A stretch of DNA of 64,000 nt, taken from NCBI GenBank assembly GCA_026119855.1, contig JAOWBW010000182.1:1156297-1220296 (forward strand), given 5' to 3'. The DNA is from Campanula takesimana (Eukaryota; Streptophyta; Magnoliopsida; Asterales; Campanulaceae). A model generated the notes under the pieces. That model was not told where the DNA came from, did not search any database, and saw nothing but the letters and a program-made list of their open reading frames with translations. Made by a program: the position numbers and the translations under genes. Below, piece after piece: positions 32,881 to 42,371 of this stretch (the first letter of the stretch is position 1; every line of letters begins with the position of its first letter).

Positions 32881-33710
32881 AGGGATTTCGGCCAAACCCA
32901 GATTACTTCTGGGTTCTTCAATTCGGGCAAGAACACCAAAATTCCACCATTTTCATACCAAAACCAAAATTCTCATAATCAACTCTCAAAGTGAACCTAA
33001 CAAATGAACTAGGACAACTTATGAGCTTAGAGGGGACCTAAATATCATCATTTAACAACCCCAAACCTAGATTTAAACCAACATTCAACAATCACCATTT
33101 TTAACCAAAAATCAAAAATAAATTCCAACTAAATCCCAAACTCAATCAAACATCAAATGTATCAACTAAAGCATTATATGAACATGAAATGAACACTTTA
33201 GCATAAAAATAGGGGAAAAGCAACTTACTCGGATTTTCTCAAAGTTGTCGGAATTCGAATATTCTTAGCTCCCTACGATCCTATCGACGATCTAAACATG
33301 TTTCATATTATGAGAAATGAGAGATAATGAGGGGAAGATAGCTAGATTGAAGAGAGAAGGGAGAGAAGAAAACTTACCCAAACCTAGGAGAGAGAGAGAG
33401 TATGCTGGGAATGGAGTGAGGATGAGGGAGAAGAGAGGGAGTAGGATGATTAGGTTTTAAAATGTTACACTTAGGGCCCCTCCCCTACTACTTACCATTA
33501 CAATTAAACTCCCTACTACAATCAAGTCCCAACACTTCTACACTAGCACAAATAACTCAAATAAAATGCTAGGCATAAATTATTATGAAACATAAAATGT
33601 ACACATAAATATTTAAATAAATAAATAATTTAAATGAATAAATAACCCATAAATAATAAATTAAATAATTATCACTAAGAAAAATAGAGGCGGGTTTTCG
33701 GGTCGTTACA

Positions 33711-33818
33711 AAACGGTTCCCTTAATGCGTGATCTATGTCCATATAGCCTAAGATCATAATCATTTTATTTTTTCAAGTTTTAAAATTAGTCCCATTTAG
33801 CATCGGTACAGTACTCAT
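33711..33818 (-). pseudogene. Ty1/copia Gag fragment, N-terminal half
   Basis: The minus-strand translation starts MSTVPMLNGTNFKT, a stop, then KNKMIMILGYMDIDHALRE. This matches the copia Gag N-terminus (LNGTNY..W...M). The stop (TGA) sits where Trp is expected. It continues in frame into 8196-8372 once the nested element and one AAACG are removed. The half is duplicated at 55781-55888. Confidence 0.78.
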
Positions 33819-34570
33819 AGCAGTAATTATAGATGAAACAAACACTATGACACCGTCTCACGCTATGAGAATGGTTTATTCCCATATTAACATTACAACT
33901 TTAACCCATACCAACGATGTAAATTTTCAACAGTAGACTCAGTTTATATATTTTGAATTCGTGGGCTTCGAATCTTCCTTACATGTCCTCCATTTATAGA
34001 GTTGATAGATCCTTTGATTGATCAATAGCTACCACAACATAATCAAACTTTTGTGGAAAAATATGATTGATTTTTTGTTTTTTTAAACAAGTCTTCCAAT
34101 ATAAAAATTTCCCCGCTTGTCGCCATGCATTTCGTTCACCATGGAATTTTGATCCATGTGATTTATTTTGAAATGTCTTCAATTTCTTCCATCTCCTGCA
34201 TTCCAAAAACCGATCATAATCTCTTAATACAAACTATCATCACTATTCCTTCTCCTTTATAAGCGCATGAATGATTTTCCAGGCTTCCATTGCTATCTCA
34301 GATTTGAAAATTCTTTCAAACACCAACATCTCAGTTGCTTGGTAAATTTCAAAGAGTTCTTTGTTGTCTTCCGATTATCAGATAGAAGCTTATTTGCGAC
34401 GGTCAACTGGTGTTTATCATTTGGTTCTTCATACCATTTGTGAAAAAAAAATTCCCTAACTTTTATTTATTTATGCCGCACATGCATATTGTAACTCATT
34501 TAATCATACTTTTATTTTTTTAAGCGAGGAATATGGGAGGTTTTGCAACTACTTGGCATTACTCTTATTA

Positions 34571-35290
34571 CTAGTGGGTATCCCGTGCTCTGCACGTGAA
34601 ACCAATACTATGTTTAAAAAAATATTTTAACTATAGTTAACTAATATAATAATCATCATTTTAACTAATACTATTATTAATAAAAATTAATATATGATTA
34701 CAATTATTATAATAACTATTATAATTAATTAATACAATTGATAGTAATATTTAATATATATTAATAGCAATGATTAATCTATATAATAATAATTATTAGT
34801 ATAATTATTATAATAAAATAATATTATTAATAGTAATAGTTAATTGATATAGTAACTATTATGATTAGTTAATATTAAAAATTAATAATCCAACTTATAT
34901 AATAACTTATATAATTAACTAATACTAATAATAGTAATAGTTAATGTATGTAGCCTATTATAGTTAACCAATACTATATAGTAAAAAATAACTTATAAAG
35001 TAACAATTATGGTTAACTAATACTATTAATAGTAATAATTAACTTATATATAGTAACCATTATAGTTAACTAATACTATTAATAGTAATATTTAGCTAAT
35101 ATAGTAACTATTATAGTTAACTAATACTATTAATAGTAATATTTAACTTGTATTGTAACTAATATTGTTAAATAATACTATTAATAGTAATGGTTAACTT
35201 ATACTATTAATAGTAATAGTTAACTTATACAATTAATAGTAATAGTTAACTCATATAATTACTAATATGATTAACTAATAATATTAGCTA
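34571..35290 (-). mobile_element. Minus-strand Helitron 3' end and AT-rich body
   Basis: Read on the minus strand, an imperfect hairpin (ancestrally CCCGTGC-AGA-GCACGGG; copy B retains CCCATGC on one side) is followed by ATACCCA, CTAG and T. This is the same layout as the end at 1242. The body is built from TTAACTAATACTATTAATAG-like units that are nearly self-complementary. No RepHel gene or 5' TC end was identified. The other copies end at 49307 and 56642. Confidence 0.5.
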
Positions 35291-35402
35291 AGAATGAGAA
35301 TATCAAAAGTCATTACATTTTAAGATGATGATGTGGCTTCTCCAAATTCAAGCTTTTACTAAAACATGTACACATGTCAAACCCACAACTCTCCTCACCA
35401 AC

Positions 35403-35407
<5 letters not shown>

Positions 35408-35458
<51 letters not shown>
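35408..35458. repeat. (TA)n microsatellite at the MITE border
   Basis: About 25 TA units directly before the Stowaway MITE. The tract has eaten into the MITE's left end, which now starts at CCGTTTCATG. Equivalent tracts are at about 50991-51030 and 57450-57509. In copy C the expansion also replaced about 28 bp of flanking sequence. Confidence 0.95.
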
Positions 35459-35462
<4 letters not shown>

Positions 35463-35797
35463 TTCATGTGAATTGAGATTTATTTCCCTTTTCGTCCGTT
35501 TCACCTCAATTGAGACGGCCCAAAATGGCAAACTTTTTAATATTTTATATTCACCCAACCCCACCTATTTGACCCCACTAATTCTCTCTCTTCATTTTCC
35601 ACCACTCATTTTATCCAACCAACACTACTATTTACCCCACTCATTCTCTCTCTTCATTTTCCACCACTCATTTTATCCAACCAACACTACTATTTACCCC
35701 ACTCATTCTCTCTCTTCATTTTCCACCACACATTCACAACTTTTTTGTAATTATTGTGCTATTTTTTTTTATCTCAATTCACATGAAACGGAGGGAG
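35459..35797. mobile_element. Stowaway-type MITE (CCGTTTCATGTGAATTGAG family)
   Basis: The terminal repeats CCGTTTCATGTGAATTGAG and CTCAATTCACATGAAACGG end in GAGGGAG. Copy B (51031-51312) keeps the complete CTCCCTCCGTTTC start. Copy C is 57510-57787. Copy A contains one extra internal duplication of about 60 bp (CCCCACTCATTCTCTCTC blocks). Confidence 0.88.
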
Positions 35798-36055
35798 TAT
35801 AGATTTACTTGTATGAGAATAGAATATTTCATAACCAGAGAGAAGAATTATATAGATGGTGGTGTTTACGAAATTGCAGAGCAGGTCGGCCTTCAAATCT
35901 CGATAGAGTAGAGGTCTATACCGATTTGCAGGCCTGGACCTGTAGCTAGGCGAGTGAGGCAAACGCCTTAAGCCCCCGAAAAAGTCATTGAAAATAGGGC
36001 CCCCAAATTTTAATGTTTTATTATATATAATAGGCCATCCGATTTAAAACTTTTT

Positions 36056-36162
36056 ATGGCTATTGTACCAGTGGTTGAGGCGCAAGTTTGAAAGTTCCAT
36101 GCGCGTTCACAATACCAGGGTTTGAAACGTAGGACAGTTACCTTTTTTTTTTTTTTTTTTTT
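36056..36162 (+). repeat. tRNA-like block with poly-T tail (SINE-like)
   Basis: TACCAGTGGTTGAGGC resembles a Pol III A box, and AGGGTTTGAAACG about 50 bp later resembles a B box. Copy B at 51633 reads AGGGTTCGAAT, closer to consensus. A run of about 20 T follows. This suggests a SINE or tRNA-derived relic. No cloverleaf was found and no target duplication was resolved. Copies are at 51571-51680 and about 58046-58154. Confidence 0.3.
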
Positions 36163-36659
36163 CCTTTCCTATTCTCCTACTTGGGCTTTCTCTTTAGCAA
36201 ATTAAATTCGACTTTCCCCAAATTCTAATTAGCTCAATTAATTGGGTTTCATCCCATTCTTCCAAGCTTATTAAAAAAAGTAATTTATTTTTATAATATA
36301 TTTACATACTTACTTTAGCGTTGCAGTATATTTTAAACGTAGCAGTTATCACTAAAATTTTGTTTTAAATATTCCCTTAAAATCCTTTGCTATTATTACT
36401 AAAAATTGCAGTATTTCCTTCTTCTTCTTCTTTTGCAGAATATGGTAATTAGAAAGAAATCGAATGCATTACTTCAATTTAATCTAAAAAGAACTTTGCA
36501 GAATATGGTAATTAGAAAGAAATCGAATGCTACTTTTGTTGTGCTTTTGGTTCAGTTGTCAAATCACCATTGACAATCACAATTTTTAATTTTCACTTGC
36601 AGTCATAATGTCATGTAATAAAGCAATTAGGAAGATATTCTGGTAAATATGTTACTATA

Positions 36660-36901
36660 CTACCTCTGTGAGTGTCCAAATTTCATTTTAAGGGACATAA
36701 CATTTGGTACAACTTGGTGGAAAAAATTTATATATAATCTTTTAATACTCTTTGCGAACATTAGGTTTTGAAAGTATAATGAGACCGGTGAAAAAATAAT
36801 TCGAAAAAAATACATTTAGGGACAAAGTTATGGTAAAAAAGAACACTCATTTTGGGACAAAAATTTCCTGAAAATGGACACTCATTTAGGGACAGAGGGA
36901 G
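36660..36901. mobile_element. Stowaway-type MITE (CCCTAAATGAGTGTCC family)
   Basis: The right end is GGACACTCATTTAGGGACAG with GAGGGAG and a TA target site. The left end has a small deletion here and in copy C (58652-58892). Copy B (52175-52425) keeps the full left end. A truncated left end lies at about 44987-45030 next to the copia fragment. Confidence 0.85.
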
Positions 36902-37094
36902 TAATTGCTTAAAAACAAAATTTCGATTAACAATGGACATTTATTTGGACATTCATTCTGGAGAGATAACAGAAGAAACAAATGCAAACTACTATTGCCA
37001 ATGGTTAGGGCATCAGATGAGTCCTTACATCATGCATTAAGCTTCAAATAAATTCAGAGATCAAATGTTTAAGGACATTAAATAATTACATCTG

Positions 37095-37622
37095 CACTTT
37101 CATATATCATAAGGCTTCTGATGTTAACAGAATATCTGAGAAACAGGCACAGCTAGTGGAGCCTGGAAGAAATTCTGTGGTGACTGCAGTGATTGATTCT
37201 GATGATATGATGCTGATGATGTGACGAAATGGCGAGCCACAATTTTGTCATGGTTGATTAGTTCAAGAACCCTTACAGAAAATTCAAGGGTTTGCTACAT
37301 TGAGAAAGTGAATAAGCCTCCGGTGAAGGAAGGAATGATAAAGAGGGACGGAGTTTTATGCGACTATTGTAGAAAGGTATTCACTGAGGGGGATTTTCAG
37401 GCTCACGCGGTGAACAAAATTTTCAATCCCTATGAAACCATTTTTATTAGGGGTACTAGTGTATCCCTCTTTTCTTGCATGATACAGGCGTGGGAGAAGC
37501 CCGATGAGTCTTGCCTACATAGATTCAACCACATTCAAAATAGTGAATCTGTGGGCTACTCTTATGATGATGCTTTCATAATTTGTGCCGATGAAGGAAG
37601 TCATAGGGAGAAAAATGGCTAA
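37095..37622 (+). pseudogene. Fragment of a PHD-finger / Tify-like DNA-binding domain gene
   Basis: The translation includes ILSWLISSRTLTENSRVCYI, KEGMIKRDGVLCDYCRKVFT, DFQAHAVNKIFNPYETIFI and GTSVSLFSCMIQAWEK. This matches the Tify-like DNA-binding domain (TDBD) that precedes the PHD finger in plant nuclear proteins related to IDM1. The PHD start is degenerate (DDAFIICADEGSHREKNG, then stop). An upstream stretch (EKQAQLVEPGRNSVV) is in another frame, broken near 37215. This is a captured or duplicated, inactive fragment. The second copy is at 59086-59613, nearly identical. Confidence 0.75.
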
Positions 37623-37779
37623 CTGGGAAGACCTGCCAAGACCTCTATGGGCTATGATCTTTAAACGTTGTGACCAACTCATAGACCGTCTCCGGTTCAT
37701 GGCAGTACGGTGGCCAACACTTGACGGAGCTTCTGCAAGAAACTGGAGGCACAGCCACAAGGCAAGGGAAATTAATTAG
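37614..37779 (+). pseudogene. F-box domain gene fragment
   Basis: The 54-codon frame starts MANWEDLPRPLWAMIFKRCD and continues QLIDRLRFMAVRWPTLDG. This matches the N-terminal F-box of plant F-box proteins (WSDLP.EL...I..R......D..RFRAVC). The rest of a typical protein (300 to 400 residues) is missing. It overlaps the end of the TDBD/PHD fragment by 9 bp in another frame, so two unrelated gene pieces are fused. A copy is at 59605-59770. Confidence 0.6.
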
Positions 37780-38214
37780 CACCTATATCTCAGGTTGAAT
37801 AAAACAGATACTATCATAATCAATTTAAATGAGTATTGATTAAATCATGTTAGACATTATAATCAAAACAACTATTGTCTCCGTCCTTAAATGAATATCC
37901 TAATAAGTGTCGCATTTCGACTTAATCCAACCTAACTAAAGACTTACAATAGTATCACAAACACTTTGAATTGGAATCTTTAATCCCGTGGAAATCTAGA
38001 GCGTTCTTTTATAGGGTCTACCTGAGATACTAAGCCTGGAATAAGTTTCGATCTATGGAAATTTTTTTGTAGTAACAAGGCCAGTTAAAGCTGTCAGATA
38101 TAGGAGAGCCTACTTCAAGTTCAAGGCAGGCTAGCTCAGTACACGATTCCCTTCCTTTAAATAGAGCGACTGACATATAATACACACAGGATTGTCAGAA
38201 ATGAAAAACTACTA

Positions 38215-38319
38215 CTCTTTCTCATCCCAAAACGAATGTTTAAAAAAAAAAATCAAATTTATTCTTGATAAAGATAGAATTTTAAAATATTATGGACATT
38301 CATATTGGGACAAATGTAG
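38215..38319. mobile_element. Short diverged MITE
   Basis: CTCTTTCTCATCCCAAAACG and the inverted end GGGACAAATGTAG are diverged Stowaway-like ends about 105 bp apart with TA flanks. The copy in the second duplicate is at about 60206-60310. Confidence 0.45.
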
Positions 38320-38388
38320 TAAGATCCAGCTATTCTGATACAAATCCTCATAGAAAGTTAATCAAAACTTAAACAAGAGGGAACTTAC

Positions 38389-39313
38389 AATAGTAGATTG
38401 AAATGCCATAAACAACGATCGTGCCTTGTGCATGAGAATATCCACTACATAAGACCTGCATTTAACATGGCACTGCCAAAAAGAAATGAAAAAAAAAAAC
38501 ATGAAATAAAAAGTTAGAGAAATAAAAGATGCTCGTACATAGTTTTACATAAATTTCATAATTGAAGGTTAACAAGCAAGCTTCCATAATTGTATCAGAT
38601 ACATAACCAAAAAGAAAGTATATGTAAAGGTAATGAAAGAAAAGCATAAGGTTGTCAGAATTCAGTAATCCCATTACAGCTCAAGCTTTCTCAGTACTTT
38701 TATTCGATCCACAAGAAATCGCTCACTTATAGAATATAATTTATGATTCCCATTATAGTCCAATCAATAAAAGTAAAAGGAATAGATCCGATATGCATGT
38801 GGGAACAAGGAGACCAACTAGCAACAAAAGTTTCATAGAAGTAGCAAATGCATATAATAATAGTTTTCTCTACAAAAGGGTTACTTGATCATATTTTTTA
38901 TAGAACACAAAATGGGAATTTAAGAAGAAAAATGCACTAAATTTTATTTTACCTAATTTACTTGATACAAAATAATTTTGCCCACCGCCACTGTATAGGA
39001 TTTAAGAAATCCCACTTCACCGTAGGCAAGAACTCTTAACATGGCATTCATAGGAAGTAGAAATTCAAGAAATGAATGATAGATAAATTTACACAGTAAG
39101 AAATTGATGTTACTGGTAGCACATTAGGACATTGAATAGAAAACATGATTAATTAACAACAGGAAGGGTTAATTAGATTTCAACTTCAACATCGTACTCA
39201 AATTCAAGATCTAACCATTTCAACAAGTTGAAAATTAACAAGCAGAAATTATTTACTTTATCAGGTGGGAAAACACGCAATTCCACCGGGAAACTCGTAT
39301 TATCGAGTGCCAT
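38389..39313 (-). CDS. Possible small spliced gene, function unknown
   Basis: The first exon candidate is 39257-39313: ATG, MALDNTSFPVELRVFPPDK, then donor GTAAAT. A middle region near 38985-39055 is open (VLAYGEVGFLKSYTVAVGKI) with a possible donor CAA/GTAAAT, but I could not fix its acceptor. A clear 84-bp exon lies at 38389-38472 between TTGGCAG and GTAAG: CHVKCRSYVVDILMHKARSL, then FMAFQSTI. Upstream there is a (CT)n 5'UTR-like tract (about 39416-39443) and a TATA box at 39518. I do not recognise the family and no 3' end was defined. The duplicate is at 60382-61291, with first-exon changes (ALNNPS). Confidence 0.4.
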
Positions 39314-39415
39314 TTTGAATCCATCAACAACTTGACAGAATAAATGTAAACTTGCCAGCCCAGAAAATATAACAAATTCGGGATAAAGGATCAGAAATGC
39401 TGGTGTTTCTTCGGC

Positions 39416-39523
39416 GTGTGTGTGTGTGTGAGAGAGAGAGAGAGAATTGGGTCAGCGCCGCCGGAAGATTTAGTGGAAATCTGAACAATTGGATTTTAGG
39501 GTTCTGTTTAAGGAGTGTTTATA
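39416..39523 (-). promoter_or_regulatory. TATA box and CT/CA-rich 5' leader of the possible gene
   Basis: TATAAA on the minus strand at 39518-39523 is followed by CCCTAAAATCC and a CT-repeat then CA-repeat tract (39416-39443). This is a common layout for plant core promoters and 5'UTRs. The first ATG candidate is about 205 bp downstream of the TATA box. It is duplicated near 61394-61504. Confidence 0.4.
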
Positions 39524-40203
39524 GGCGTCGGAATACACGCAGAGGGATTAGGGCATATTTTTCAGTGCAAATTACTATAAACACCCTAATCTTATCGATT
39601 TGCAGGGTCATTCCTTGTACTATATTTTCTGAAAGGAATTCCCTTGAACTAATAACATGTTTTTACACCCAATTGAAATATAATGAAACTGTATTCCTAT
39701 TAGAATGACATTAAATAAAAGAAAAAAATAATGAAACACTATAACCCGTATAGTAAAGAGTAAACACAGGTCATTGGTCTGGGTTATTGGTGTATTTTCG
39801 ACCCATGACACTTAGTCTAGCTAATAAAAAAGAAATTAAACAAAAAGTTATATACCGCATATTCTTAAAACCTGTTTTCCAAATTAATAGGAAAGCTAAT
39901 TTTTCCTTAAATTTTCACCAGCAAGTCCATTCGTTAAGATTTTTTTAAATTCCATCAATAGCCTTACATTTACAAGAAACCCTCCCCCCACCCCTCACAC
40001 ACACCCCACACATGCCCATTTTATCAATCTTTCATTTTCTCCCTACTCTCTTCAACCTCTGATAACTCTCCACCAGTCCATCGCCTCTTTTCGCTTCCTC
40101 CCTCATTCGGCCAAGTTTTCCTTATTTTATCAGATATCCCTAGCTTCCTTCTCGTCCTTGGCTCACATTTTTTTTCCTCAAAATCCCTCAGTCATTTAGA
40201 GAA
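39524..40203. other. Intergenic sequence without recognised genes
   Basis: AT-rich, with a short C/A-rich tract near 39980-40010 and pyrimidine-rich sequence towards 40200. The last nine bases (40195-40203, TTTAGAGAA) are the left target duplication of the Mutator-like element. Confidence 0.5.
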
Positions 40204-41875
40204 GGGTTAATGACAATTTAGGGCCTGAACTCCAAGGGGTGCGTCTAAAAGGGGCCTCGGTTTTTTTTCCCGCTAGGTCAGTGCTCAATATCTAAATTTT
40301 TCGGCAGTTAAGGGCTTTTTGACGGAAATCGTTAGAAAAGTCAGTTAAGTGCCATGTGCATGGCACGTGATCGACTAAATTGATAGATTTGTAATGAAAA
40401 TTTGTCAAAAAGGGTCAAACTGTAAATTTTAAAATTTGAAGGGTTAAATCCAAAACAAAACAAAACCCTACCCCTCATCTCCCCCTTTAACGCATCTTCT
40501 TCCTCTCTCTCATTTCAACGCATCTTCTTCCTCTCCTCTCTCTGGCGAAATTTTCCCCTCCCCTCCTCTCCTCCGGCGTTCCCTCCCTTACTCCAGCGAT
40601 GATCTGTGGTAGCGAGCGGTGATCTCCAGCGGCATGAGATGCGGAAAAGGTTGCCGGAATTCCGTCCTGTTCCTGGTGCTTTTGACTGCTCGAATCAGGT
40701 CTGATGGCGACGTTTTTAGCACCATTCTCTTCGTCCAGTTAGGGCGCCCCTTGTGGTGTTGGCTTTCTAGCCGGAATGTCGCGAGCGAACGACGGCTGTG
40801 AAAGGGGACTGCCGGCTAGACGGAGCATGGGATGTTCACAGGACAGAATCTGGGTTTCTTGCAATCGAACCCAAGAAATTATCCCCAAATCGATTCAATA
40901 TACTTAATCCACTAAACGGAGCATGGGATGTTCACCGAACAGAATCCAGGTTTCTTGCAATTCATCGGCCATTATCAAATGGTGTCGGACAGAATCTGGG
41001 TTTCTTGATTTTTGATGTGGAAATCGAATCTGGGTTCTTGATTTTAATGTGGAAATCGAATTTGGATGCTGTTGGCTGTGGTGGTGGTCTTGCGTCGGAC
41101 TAGTGGTGGTGTTTGCTGACGGAGTGATGGGTGGCGGACCGGTGGAAATCGAATCTTTTTTTTTTTTTTTTTTTTCCGTATAGATGAAATTTTATGGGAA
41201 TAAATATTTTTTTTAAATAGTGATAATTACTTTATGTTGTTTTAAATTTGGTCAATGTAAAAAGTAATTTATTACTCCCTCCGTCCCATCCGAAATAGGA
41301 TTCATGGTCTCGACACGGGGATTAAGGAATAATAATCTTTAATTAATAAAAGTTGTTTGAAAAGTAGGTGTTGTAGTATGAAGGAGAGAGAAAGTGGGTG
41401 TGGAATAATAAATGAAAAGTTGTTGTGAGTATGACAAGTGGGTCCTACTAATAAAAAAGTAATAAAAGCTTTCCATTTTGGGATGTCCTATTTCGAGTGG
41501 GACACCCAAAATGGCAAAACGTCCTATTTCGAGTGGGACGGAGGGAGTATGTTCATAGAATAATATTTAAATTTATTTATAATTTTCTTTATTTTAAATT
41601 TATTATTTAGAAAAAATATTTATTTCATTTTTAAACCTTTTGAGTTTCAAAAATTTCACTAAAACCCTTACTAACTAATATCGTTACAAATCCATCCATT
41701 TAGTCGATCACGTGCCATGCACATGGCACTTAACTGACTTTTCTAACGATTTCTGTCAAAAAGCCCTTAACTGCCGAAAAAATTAGATATTGAGCCCTGA
41801 TCTAGAAAATAAAAAAGACCGAGGCCCCTTTTTGACGCACCCCCTGGAGTTCAGGCCCTAAATTGTCATTAACCG
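40204..41875. mobile_element. Mutator-like element MULE-1 (1.67 kb, about 190-bp TIRs)
   Basis: Long inverted ends (GGGTTAATGACAATTTAGGG / inverted complement) extend about 190 bp. They are flanked by nine-base duplications TTTAGAGAA and TTTAGACAA (one mismatch). Nine-base duplications with long TIRs are the hallmark of Mutator elements. There is no transposase. The interior holds CT-rich and GC-rich gene-like sequence (40470-41130) and a nested Stowaway MITE (41275-41547), so a Pack-MULE-type element carrying captured gene sequence is plausible. The parent gene is unknown. The copy in the second duplicate (about 62147-63716) has lost its left end. Confidence 0.82.
41275..41547. mobile_element. 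Stowaway MITE nested in MULE-1
   Basis: CTCCCTCCGTCCCATCCGAA at the left and TTCGAGTGGGACGGAGGGAG at the right, TA at both sides. It is present at the same site in the second duplicate (63115-63389). Confidence 0.92.
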
Positions 41876-41884
41876 TTTAGACAA

Positions 41885-42371
41885 CCCCATCCCTATCTCA
41901 GAATGTTGCTCATGCTCTTCATTAGTTTGCTGCGAACCCGATTATGGCAACAGCATCAGGCATTAAACATTACTAGCTAAAATAAGGCCAAAGCTAAGAA
42001 AAATATCAAAAATAGAAGAAGTAATTGAGATATAACCGGAATTCAATTTAGATCATCCGCATCATCAAGGTACAAATCATCATGGTCGTCAAACCTGTCA
42101 CAGTTAACCATCAAGCAGTGGCGGATCTAGGCCCTTTGATGAGGGTACTTCGACTCCTTGACTTCTGTAATTTTTACAAATTTACCTTTTACAATTTTCG
42201 AATTTACTATATTGATGGTTATCAGTAAGTTCTCAACTGTCAACTAAATTATTAAAAACACAATCACTCCGGTGACCACTAACTCCGTCGACCATAAACT
42301 GAGAACTTATCAGTAAGTTTGGAAACTAAACTATTAAAAAAGCAAATACTAGTATATTGTCACAGTAGAAA
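41885..42371. other. Unassigned sequence between MULE-1 and repeat E copy 2
   Basis: A short acidic open stretch on the minus strand (42045-42095, FDDHDDLYLDDADDLN then stop) is preceded by an AG and could be a last exon, but no partner was found. CAGTGGCGGATCTAGG at about 42115 resembles a motif often seen at plant repeat borders. The duplication of this region runs to the window end (63717-64000). Confidence 0.35.

Larger units (their letters stand above)
8373..33710 (-). mobile_element. Tekay/Del-like Ty3/gypsy element with nested insertions
   Basis: This is a complete LTR structure on the minus strand. The LTRs run TGTAACGACCCG to GGGGTGCGACA and are about 2.23 kb once insertions are removed. 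The target duplication AAACG is at 8368-8372 and 33711-33715. The primer-binding site is at 27381-27392 (initiator tRNA-Met type) and a polypurine tract is at 23969-23986. The internal region is only about 3.4 kb and encodes Gag and protease remnants. No RT, RNase H or integrase was recognised, so it looks like a non-autonomous or deleted derivative. The LTR halves I compared (866 bp) differ by about 2%. Lineage assignment rests on LTR start, primer site and Gag type. Confidence 0.88.
27395..33710 (-). repeat. Right (5') LTR of Tekay-like element, split by solo LTR
   Basis: The LTR sequence is 27395-28260 plus 32341-33710 (about 2236 bp). It matches the left LTR with about 2% difference over the 866 bp compared. 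The interruption at 28261-32335 is flanked by TGGAC. The CpG palindrome array is at 32700-32880. Outer end GGGTCGTTACA at 33701-33710, followed by the target duplication AAACG. Confidence 0.9.
33846..37088. repeat. Composite repeat X, copy A
   Basis: Copies B (48579-52612) and C (55916-59079) are collinear. The order is an AT-rich block with an unexplained 70-codon minus-strand open frame (33994-34206, no recognised domain), the 300-bp block also found at 6434, a minus-strand Helitron 3' end, AT-rich palindromic repeats, a (TA)n tract, a Stowaway MITE, a tRNA-like block with poly-T, a duplicated 30-bp segment (about 36438 and 36500), and a second MITE. A and C are nearly identical. B differs more and carries an extra partial duplication and a MITE. 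Confidence 0.85.
30545..42165. repeat. Segmental duplication, first copy (visible paired part)
   Basis: This stretch is repeated in the same order and orientation at 52613-64000, at a distance of 22,068 bp at the start, 22,070 bp at 33711 and 21,841 bp at 42111. Small length changes are a shorter MITE, a longer (TA)n and a lost MULE end in the second copy. The complete tandem unit is 30545-52612, so only about half of the second unit is inside the window. Confidence 0.93.

Noticed and set aside
35313..35802. Open frames on both strands with long Tyr-Ile repeats (also near 57437-57739)
   Set aside because: They are translations of the (TA)n tract plus MITE sequence and have no independent coding signal.
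36056..36162. A functional tRNA gene
   Set aside because: A- and B-box-like words are present but no cloverleaf or anticodon stem could be drawn; kept only as a SINE-like relic.
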